A DNA stretch of 64,000 bases from Mytilus trossulus (Eukaryota > Mollusca > Bivalvia > Mytilida > Mytilidae), in contig NC_086376.1 in the NCBI RefSeq assembly GCF_036588685.1, positions 61,155,166-61,219,165 on the forward strand. Reading direction: 5' to 3'. The translations under genes and the position numbers were made by a program. Under the pieces are notes generated by a model. It made no database searches. It was not told where the DNA came from and saw only the letters and a list, made by a program, of their open reading frames with translations. Shown here piece after piece: positions 56,835 through 64,000 of this stretch (position 1 is the stretch's first letter; each line of letters starts with the position of its first letter).

Positions 56835-57065
56835 TAAACTCATCATAAATACCAGGATAAAAAATGTATACCTACGCCAGATGCGCGTTTTGTCTACAAA
56901 AGACTCGGCAGTGACGCTCCAATAAAAAAATGTTAAAAAGGCCAAATAAAGTACGAAAATTAATAGTATGAAAGACCAAAATTTCTAAAAAGTTTTACCA
57001 AAAACAGCGATTTTGTTATCTATTCATGAGGTAGAAAACCTCAGTATTTAAAAAGTTAAAAGTTT
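56835..57065 (-). repeat. Hammerhead-bearing repeat unit, decayed
   Basis: AATAAACTCATCATAAATAC, CAGGATAAAAAATGTATACC, the ribozyme region, GGCCAAATAAAGTACGAAAA and CATGAGGTAGAAAACCTCAG follow the subtype order of 37345-37565. Confidence 0.7.
56874..56917 (-). ncRNA. Hammerhead ribozyme remnant, copy F (dead)
   Basis: Stem I, stem III and the overall length are retained, but the first core box reads CTGCCGA instead of CTGATGA, and GAAA has become CAAAA after stem II changes. Both catalytic boxes are damaged. Confidence 0.65.
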
Positions 57066-57694
57066 TGTTAACCGGCGCCATAAAACTATTTGAGTAAGAT
57101 TGTTTTGCGCAGCCTGAGAATTTTCTCAATTCTCTTATTCTCAGCAAAATGCATCGCCATAAAAAAAATTCTCAGATATTTTCTTACTCAAAGTTAAGAA
57201 TATCAAATGTTACTATTGAAGGTAATTTGATATATTTACAAATGTTGATAGCGTTTTCAATTAAATTTCCATTGAAGAACTTTACCTATCATCTCAAATA
57301 ATATCTTTTTTCTTATTATATGAAATACTTTTCTTAATAAATATTGAAATAAAAAGGTTTGCCTTATATTTATTGCAAAGGTTTGCGTTATTTCGCAATG
57401 GTGTATGTTATCACCGTGTGTGTTATTACGCAATTAAAGGTTAGCGTAGGTGCACAACAAAGACATTCACGTTTGTTGGCACTCATGCTTTTTAATAGTT
57501 CATTACATTTTTTTATTAATGAACTGTATACATATTATTTTTGGTAAACATTTTCAGAATATAATGTTCATTTAAGATGGAAAATTTAAAATGCTTAGTC
57601 TAATATCTTCAATTTTTTTTAACAATGTTATCTTCAATACTAGTTAATATATAAGTAAACTCATCATAGATACCAGAACTAAATTTTCTTTAAT

Positions 57695-57738
57695 ACGCCA
57701 GACGCGCGTTTCGTCTACAAAAGACTCATCAGTGACGC
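57695..57738 (-). ncRNA. Hammerhead ribozyme motif, copy G (core intact)
   Basis: Minus strand: stem I GCGTCA (revcomp 57733-57738) with TGGCGT (revcomp 57695-57700), CTGATGA (revcomp 57726-57732), a GTC/GAC stem II with loop TTTTGTA, GAAA, a CGCGCG stem III (A-U, C-G and G-C pairs closing a CG loop) and a GUC cleavage triplet. The predicted cleavage is between + positions 57700 and 57701. It keeps every conserved position of the type I hammerhead core and is the best candidate in the window. Confidence 0.88.
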
Positions 57739-57949
57739 TCGAAACCAAAAAAGTTAAAAGGGTCAAATAAAGTACGAAGTTGAAGAGCATTGAAAACCAA
57801 AATTCCTAAACGTTTTGCCAAATCCAGCCAAGGCAATCTATGCCTGAGGTAGAAAAGCCTTAGTATTTCAAAAATTCAAAATTTTCTTACAGTTAATTTA
57901 TAAATATAACCATATCAATGATAATTCATGTCAGCACAAAAAGTGCGGA

Positions 57950-58005
57950 CTACTGGGCTGGTGATACCCTCGGGGAAATAAATCTCCACCAGCAGTGCAT
58001 CGACC
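57950..58005. other. G+C-rich hairpin in the hammerhead repeat unit
   Basis: GCTGGTG (57957-57963) pairs with CACCAGC (57987-57993), enclosing a CCCTCGGGG inner stem-loop. The composition stands out against the surroundings, and it lies just before the unit boundary, so it may be a structured part of the repeat RNA. Confidence 0.55.
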
Positions 58006-58281
58006 CTGTGGTTGTAAATAAACTCATCATAGATATTGACCCACTAATGAATTCTGTCAACAAGGACATATTTTCAAATCCATCTTCATTTTAATGTGTT
58101 CTGGTAATTACTTGTCTCCTTTTGAGATGGTATCTGATTACCAAAAAAAATAGAAAGGACAAATTTAGAAACATGAACATCCCTATATCGTGGGTTGGTA
58201 CATAAATCTTTAGTGAGAAATATTGGTAAAACATAAGCAAATGACTGACAATTATAATGTGTTAATTTCACGCATAATAAA

Positions 58282-60060
58282 CTAGAGGCTCTAAAGAGCC
58301 TGTGTCGCTCACCTTGGTATATGTGAATATTAAACAAAGGAAGCAGATGAATTCATGACAAAATTGTGTTTTGTTGATGGTGATGTGTTTTTAAATCTTA
58401 CTTTACTAAACAGTCTTGCTGCTTACAATTATCTCTATCTATAATGAAATTGGCCCAGTAATATCAGTGGAAATGTTAATTAAAAATTTACAAATTTTAT
58501 GAAAATTGTTAAAAATTGACTATAAAGGACAATAACTCCTTAGGGGGTCAATTGACCATTTCGGTCATGTTGACTTATTTATAGATCCTACTTTGCTGAA
58601 CATTATTGCTGTTTACAGTTTATCTTTATCTATAATAATATTCAAGATAAATACCAAAAACAGCAAAATTTCCTTAAAATTGCCGATTCACAGGCAGCAA
58701 ACCATCAACAGGTTGTCAGATTCATCTTCCAATTACAGGGCAGATAGATATTGATCTGATAAACAAATTCACCCCAAGTCAGATTGCTCTAAATGCTTTG
58801 GTTTTGAGTTCTAAGCCAAAAACTGCATTTTACCCCTATGTTCTATTTTTAGCCTTTGTGGCCATCTTGGTTGGTTGACCTGGTCACGCCACACATTTTT
58901 TAAACTAGATACCCCAAAGATGATTGTTGCCAAGTTTGGATAAATTTGGCCCAGTAGTTTCAGAGGAGAAGATTTTTGTAAAGATAACTAAGATTTACGA
59001 AAAAATGGTTAAAAATTGACTATAAAGGGCAATAACTCCTAAACGGGTCAACTGACCATTTCGGTCATGTTGACTTATTTGTAGATAATACTTTGTTGAA
59101 CATTATTGCTGCTTACAGTTTATCTCTATCTATAATAATATTCAAGATAAAAACCAAAAACAGCAAAATTTCCTTAAAATTACCAATTCAGGAGCAGCAA
59201 CCCAACAACCAATTGACTGATTCATCTGAAAATTTCAGGGCAGATAGATCTTGACCTGATAATTTTATCTCTGTCAAGTTTCCTCAAAAGGTTTTGGTTT
59301 TTGAGTTATAAGCCAAAAACTGCATTTTACCCCTATGTTCAATTTTTAGCCGTGGCGGCCATCTTGGTTGGTTGACCAGGTCACGCCACACATTTTTGAA
59401 ACTAGATACCCCAAAGATGATTGTGGCCAAGTTTGGATTAACTTGGCCCAGTAGTTTCAGAGGAGAAGATTTTTGTAAAAGATTACTTTAATTTACGAAA
59501 AATGGTTAAAAATTTACTATAAAGGGCAATAACTCCTAAACGGGTCAACTGACCATTTTGGTCATGGTGACTTATTTGTAGATCTTACTTTGCTGAACAT
59601 TATTGATGTTTACAGTTTATCTCTATCTATAATAATATTCAAGATAAAAACCAAAAACAGCAAAATTTCCTTAAAATTACCACTTCAGGGGCAGCAACCC
59701 AACAACCGATTGACCGATTCATCTGAAAATTTCAGGGCAGATAGATCTTGACCTGATAAACATATTTACCCCCATGTCAGATTTGCTCTAAATGCTTTGG
59801 TTTTTGAGATATAAGCCAAAATCTACATTTTACCCCTATGTTTTATTTTTAGCCCTGGCGGCCATCTTGGTTGGTTGACCGGGTCACGCCACACATTTTT
59901 TGAACTAGATGCCCCAATGATGATTGTAGCCAAGATTGGTTAAATTTGGCCCAGTAGTTTCAGAGGAGAAGATTTTTGTAAAAGTTAACGACTACGGACA
60001 ACGACGGACGCCGGACGCTAAGTGATGAGAAAAGCTCACTTGGCACTTTGGGACAGGTGT
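58282..60060. mobile_element. ~1.8-kb non-autonomous element with three ~500-bp tandem units
   Basis: The left end is CTAGAGGCTCTAAAGAGCCT (a perfect AGGCTC/GAGCCT hairpin) followed by GTGTCGCTCACCTTGG. The right end is GGACGCCGGACGCTAAGTGA then a TGAGAAAAGCTCACTTGGC block and GGGACAGGTG. Three tandem units begin at about 58519, 59019 and 59515, each with TATAAAGG, CAATAACTCCT, GACCATTT(C/T)GGTCATG, AACAGCAAAATTTCCTTAAA, TTACCCCTATGTT, GGCCATCTTGGTTGGTTGAC and CAGTAGTTTCAGAGGAGAAG. No transposase. I recall such sequence as very common in bivalve genomes. Confidence 0.8.
58519..59985. repeat. Three tandem ~500-bp units
   Basis: Unit starts are 500 bp and then 496 bp apart; the last unit is about 470 bp. 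Units 2 and 3 are more alike than either is to unit 1, which lacks the CCTAAACGGGTCAACTGACC wording (it has CCTTAGGGGGTCAATTGACC). Confidence 0.85.
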
Positions 60061-60064
60061 ATTA

Positions 60065-60670
60065 AGAATAAAGATGTCATTGAGGAACATAATTTTAGAA
60101 CGGTTTTGCCAAATATAGTAAACAAGATAAACCCACCAAATGTCTGTTTGATGTCACGTCAGAATTCAAAAACAGAAGAAAAAAACAATATTCATGATGG
60201 TGTCATAAGAAATCTAATCAATGGGGCTTGATATTTCTATAGGATCTCATGTTTGCATATCTTACATATTTGTTTTATTCAATTTATTCTGGACATGTAT
60301 GTAAATGATATGTGTTTCCATTTGAAAACATAAAAACAACCATAAACTAATGGCAAACAAGGGACAAGTGCATAACTTGGTCAAGGCATTTGCTGAAGAA
60401 CTATTTACTTAAATTTCATATGACCCTGTATACTTTTTACTATTGCTGCGGAAAAACTATTTTGACAGCAGAGGTTCAGTATATCTTGCAATACATGGTC
60501 TTTAAACGTTTTTCCTAATGTGAAAATATTTTGAAAACCCTTATGCCTTTCCTAAGGTAAAATATCAGATGGGTTGGGAGTCATTTGTAAACTTCCCTAT
60601 CCTCAATGTGATCAACAATAATCTAGCTAGTAACTCATGACGGATACGCAAGGTGGGATTTTGTTTAAAA
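60065..60670. other. Unassigned stretch
   Basis: The 69-codon frame at 60022-60231 starts inside the preceding element and has no recognisable motif. Confidence 0.4.
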
Positions 60671-60678
60671 TTTGGCAC

Positions 60679-61800
60679 ATATGTGACCCGCCATGACATT
60701 TGCAGGCTTATGGAGGTAGAACGTCATTGTTAGAAAAATTATAAACATGATAAATATCGAGATTCAATGAAATAAGTATGTGTGAAGAAAAGATAAACAC
60801 TTTCGTTGGCTTCTTTTTTGCGGACGCCGAACTATTATCATATATAAGTTTTGAAGAAGTTTTACTTTATCGTGTGAAGTGAAAAATATTTGAATCTACA
60901 TTTTAAATTGATACAAAAAAAATCAAATTTCTGCTTTATAGATTTCCTTTCATAAATGAAGTCTGAAATATATCCATAATAAATGCACCGTATCAAATGC
61001 GTATAAGAGAACACCTACTTATAAACTGTTACGCGTCGCTTACTATGTATAGAGACATGCATAATAAATCTAAATTAAAAAAAGGAATTCTTAAAGCTTA
61101 CTTTGATAAATTTTAAACTAACTTCATTTCAACAAGTTTAAATTAAATGTTCTAAAATAGAGCTACAAACAAACAAATACTGCTCTGCTCTAAAGTGTTT
61201 CTTTCATAAATGAAGTCTGAAATATATCCATAATAAATGCACCGTATCAAATTAATATATGAGAATACCTACTTATAAACTGTTACGCGTCGCTCACTAT
61301 GTATAGAGACATGCATAATAAATCTAAATTAAAAAAAAGGAATTCTTAAAGCTTACTTTGACAAATTTCAAACTAACTTCATTTCAACAAGTTTAAATTA
61401 CATGTTCTAAAATAGAGCTAAGAATTGTTTGCATTGCAGTAAATTTAAGTCTTTGAAATTTTATTCAAATACGCTATTCAACATCACTAAAAGCCGATAA
61501 ATACAATAATTTTGTGTTTTATAAATTAGTGGCTTCAATAAATAAAAGTCGTCATAGAACACTCTCATTTTCATACCGGTATTCGAAATGACTCGTTTCA
61601 TTGCTATTACAACAAATATGTCATAATAACATGACAGAGAGTTTTGTTTCGGAATATTTTAGATAAATATACAAAAATCCAAATTTAGACAATGTACCCA
61701 ACTAAGCCTGGAAATGGCTAGTCACATATAGTTAACGGCGATTTTCTCACAATGACGTTTTACCTCCATAAGCCTGGATATGTCGTGGCTGGTCACATAT
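60679..61800. mobile_element. ~1.1-kb element bounded by 60-bp inverted repeats
   Basis: The left end (60679-60738) contains ATATGTGACCCGCCATGACA, then GCAGGCTTATGGAGGTAGAA and CGTCATTGTTAGAAAA. The right end (61741-61800) mirrors it with ATTTTCTCACAATGACGTTT, ACCTCCATAAGCCTGGATAT and a CGTGGCTGGTCACATAT block. A partial third copy of the terminal motif lies at about 61708-61730 (AAGCCTGGAAATGGCTAGTC then ACATATA). The interior holds a direct duplication. No coding frame recognised; class undetermined. Confidence 0.7.
60947..61420. repeat. Direct duplication of ~219 bp, 254-bp period
   Basis: The segments 60947-61165 and 61201-61420 are nearly identical (CTTTCATAAATGAAGTCTGA through AAATAGAGCTA), with a few substitutions (GTCGCTTAC against GTCGCTCAC, GATAAATTTTAAAC against GACAAATTTCAAAC). 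A 35-bp spacer separates them. Recent tandem duplication inside the TIR element. Confidence 0.9.
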
Positions 61801-61804
61801 AATG

Positions 61805-62745
61805 AATTTGCCAGCACAGTTTGGATGATGATTCACAGAAAAAAGATTTCATTAAAACAATTGTAATAATCTCAATTTTCTGTTAATTTCGGTCCTAAAC
61901 AAACTATTATTATCAATTATTTATAATGTTAATAACTTTAATTATATCAATATAAATCAATCTAAAAATAAGTTCAAGTTCAACTAAAATCTAGATCAGA
62001 GTAAAACCAAAACTGAAATAAGTAAGGTAATCAGAACGCAACTTTTAAAATGCGGAAAAGGCATCAATGTTTGATAACTCTATATATTGACAGATCAATT
62101 AACCACCCACCTCTGATTTTCAGGTCATATATCAAAGGTGAAGATCAGGACAGCAGTTTGAAAAAATAAATAATGAATTTATGGAAATCATTCCATGATT
62201 GTATTGATACATCAAAAGAGAACCTGAACTTGGGTCCAGCAGTTGCTGATTCAAAGGGGGAATCCAAGGTGTGTGGTCACCTCTTTTGAAAAAAAAAAAA
62301 TATAATATTTGGTATGAAATTGTTTCCGCATCGTAGTGCTCAGCAGTTAACATAATATATGTTCACTTTTATCGAATAAAAATCACTTTTAAGAATCCTT
62401 GATCCGCCCCTGGAAATCCGGATGATAAACCTGGAGTAAAAACAAACTTACAAATTACATCTAGCAGTATGATTACATTTTCTCCCAAGACTGGGTGTTT
62501 ATGATAACATATCAGTGTGCCAACCAGATAAAACACTGAGGAAACAGAACTATAAAAACCATCCTTCTATAGGATAGCAGCTGCGTCACAACTCTTTAAA
62601 TACAAAAATAATCTAAAGTGTCATGCCACATCACCTTATTTTTATATCAGTAATGCTTGAATTGCTTTTGTTGCATTTATCATGCTTAATCAAAGGGTTA
62701 AATTCCTTCAAGATTTCTGTTTAAATCTTTAAAACTTGATTTGAG
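61805..62745. other. Unassigned stretch
   Basis: TGATCCGCCCCTGGAAATCC (62400-62419) looks like wording from a dispersed repeat, but no second copy is in the window. No gene recognised. Confidence 0.35.
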
Positions 62746-62749
62746 CCTC

Positions 62750-62792
62750 ATATCACTGATGAGTCTTTTGTAGCGAAAAGAGCATCTGGCGC
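62750..62792 (+). ncRNA. Hammerhead ribozyme remnant, copy H (plus strand)
   Basis: CACTGATGAGTCTTTTGTAG (62754-62773) is followed by CGAAAAGAGCATCTGGCGC. The CTGATGA and GAAA boxes are present, but stem II has lost a base on its 3' side (AGC instead of AGAC), stem III is unpaired and stem I is reduced to about three pairs. This is the only copy on the plus strand. Probably inactive. Confidence 0.6.
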
Positions 62793-62817
62793 ACAAAATT
62801 AGAAGCCTTGAATCTTT

Positions 62818-63035
62818 GGTGAGGTTATTGGATACAATTTTTGGTCATGTCAGTTATTGGTGAAATTGAAGTCCAATCAACTTGAAACCTAGTACACACA
62901 ATTCCAATGATATGATCTTTCTAATTTAATGCCAAATAAATAAGAGTTTTTACTCCATATTCACGGTCCACTGAACATAGAAAACTATAGTGCAGATGGA
63001 GCATCCCTATACTCTGGACACATTTTTGTTTTGTA
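62818..63035 (+). repeat. Dispersed repeat with CACGGTCCACTGAACATAGA
   Basis: Contains TGGTGAAATTGAAGTCCAAT, CAACTTGAAACCTAGTACAC, TATGATCTTTCTAATTTAAT, CACGGTCCACTGAACATAGA and CTCTGGACACATTTTTGTTT. I recognise this from memory as a repeat frequent in bivalve genomes; there is only one copy here, so in-window support is lacking. Confidence 0.45.
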
Positions 63036-63344
63036 AATGTTAAGAGATAACAACTGATGGATGTAACAGTAGAAGAGGTCAGATATCAGAATGAGAGTTC
63101 TTTTTATTGTACTTATCATGATTATCATCAAGTTGCATTATTTACATTCATAAAATAAAAAACATTGCAATAATTTCTTAATTTAGAGTTAATGTATATT
63201 GTGGTGCATTCCAACAAAACAGATTACCAATTATGTAGCAATAACAATTGTTTTTTTTTTAGTTTATAGAGTTCATACAGTCAAACAATGGACTACAAAT
63301 TACCAGTAGAACAATATCAAAGCTTTAATTGACAAAAAGTCTTA

Positions 63345-63600
63345 ATGACTACTATGAAAGTACTTTTATTCGTGGGGTACCAATTTTCGTGGTTTTCGTG
63401 GATGACTTTATCCACAAATTTAAGTGTCCAACAAAATAAAAACGACCATTGTCCAAATCAATACATCATGACATGGAAAGGTTCCCAATCGGTAGGTTTG
63501 ACTACTGATATGAAGTCTTTTATGAAAGCATGAATATATTGATTAATTCCAAATCTGAGAATACTTGATAAGCAGTCACTGAACTACAACCAAATGCAGG
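63345..63600 (+). repeat. Possible dispersed repeat (TTTATTCGTGGGGTACCAAT)
   Basis: TTTATTCGTGGGGTACCAAT, TTTCGTGGTTTTCGTGGATG and ACTTTATCCACAAATTTAAG resemble, from memory, a bivalve repeat rich in TTCGTGG words. The 62-codon frame here is not a credible gene. Single copy in the window. Confidence 0.4.
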
Positions 63601-64000
63601 ATTATACCCATTTAATCTTTAATAACCTAAACTGTACAACTTTTGATCTTTTAATTCTCTTAAAAAATATTTTTAATCGATGAAAGTCAGATTTCCAGTA
63701 TTGATATGCTAGTATGATAAAGACTTATTCATTTTATATCTTCATAGTTCTCGTACATATGGGATATTATAATTTCATGCTGGGCTTAATTTTGATAAGA
63801 ATTATTTGACAATTCAAAATCGGTTTATAGCATTTTCTTATGTTACTGTTTTCTGTAGGTGACATGTTTATGGCCTAATTAACACCTGTAATGGTCTTAA
63901 ATCTGTTGATCACTTTATCATTGGTTAATAAGTGTTATCTCTATGATTTACACCAGTCAATGTTTACTTTATAATTTCCTCAATCCAGACTATTTGTAAC

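Larger units (their letters stand above)
57656..58035 (-). repeat. Hammerhead repeat unit of 363 bp plus start of the next unit
   Basis: TAAACTCATCATAGATACCA opens the unit at 57656 and TAAACTCATCATAGATATTG appears again at 58019, exactly 363 bp later, as expected for a head-to-tail multimer cut after about 17 bp. Between them lie the ribozyme, the GAAGAGCATTGAAAACCAAA block, a CTGAGGTAGAAAAGCCTTAG block and a G+C-rich hairpin region (57950-58005). Confidence 0.75.

Noticed and set aside
57950-58005. Hairpin region as a second hammerhead or other ribozyme
   Set aside because: It folds as a hairpin but lacks the conserved catalytic boxes in this copy; kept only as a structural note.

Overview
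This window looks like non-coding, repeat-dense nuclear DNA from a bivalve mollusc, most likely a mussel (Mytilus or a close relative). The base composition is strongly A+T-rich. I found no intact host gene, rRNA, tRNA or CRISPR array. What can be identified is a mosaic of decayed mobile elements. The bivalve assignment rests on remembered resemblance to dispersed repeats common in mussel genomes and on the mix of element types (Penelope-like elements, BEL/Pao, hammerhead-bearing repeats). It is an inference, not a database result.

Layout: (1) 0-7 kb holds a hammerhead repeat end, short dispersed repeats, a broken Penelope-like reverse transcriptase on the + strand (PLE-A, ~1.6-3.1 kb) and a better preserved one of a different family on the - strand (PLE-B, ~3.8-6.5 kb). 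(2) 7-37 kb is mostly A+T-rich DNA with scattered fragments: short 'TGCCAATGAGAC' repeats, a 25-bp tandem array, a tandem hammerhead pair at 19.4-19.8 kb, PLE-A tails, a PLE-A/PLE-B junction at 24.6 kb and a 5'-truncated LINE on the - strand at 27-28 kb. (3) 37.8-43.7 kb is a ~5.8-kb segment bounded by terminal inverted repeats (TIRs) starting CAGTAGGACAACCGGATG with a 3-bp target duplication. I see no transposase in it, and two smaller foldback elements lie inside. (4) 47.2-54.1 kb is a 5'-truncated BEL/Pao LTR retrotransposon (gag, protease, reverse transcriptase, RNase H, integrase, one LTR). A ~1.3-kb insertion splits its pol region; that insertion contains a short dispersed repeat, which is itself split by a 336-bp inverted-repeat element. 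(5) 55-64 kb holds a 543-bp miniature inverted-repeat transposon (MITE), two hammerhead repeats, a ~1.8-kb element with three ~500-bp tandem units, a ~1.1-kb TIR element with an internal ~254-bp direct duplication, and two further bivalve-type repeats.

The most notable signal is a hammerhead ribozyme motif. Seven copies on the - strand and one degenerate copy on the + strand share a 43-44-nt core with the CUGAUGA and GAAA boxes, stem II, a very short stem III and a closing stem I. Two copies (37383-37426 and 57695-57738) keep every core element. One pair is in tandem with a 246-bp spacing, and another unit repeats its own start after 363 bp. This fits published descriptions of hammerheads in Penelope-like elements and metazoan retrozymes, so the class is known, but these copies deserve annotation. 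No protein-coding gene appears functional: every recognised reading frame carries frameshifts, stops or deletions.
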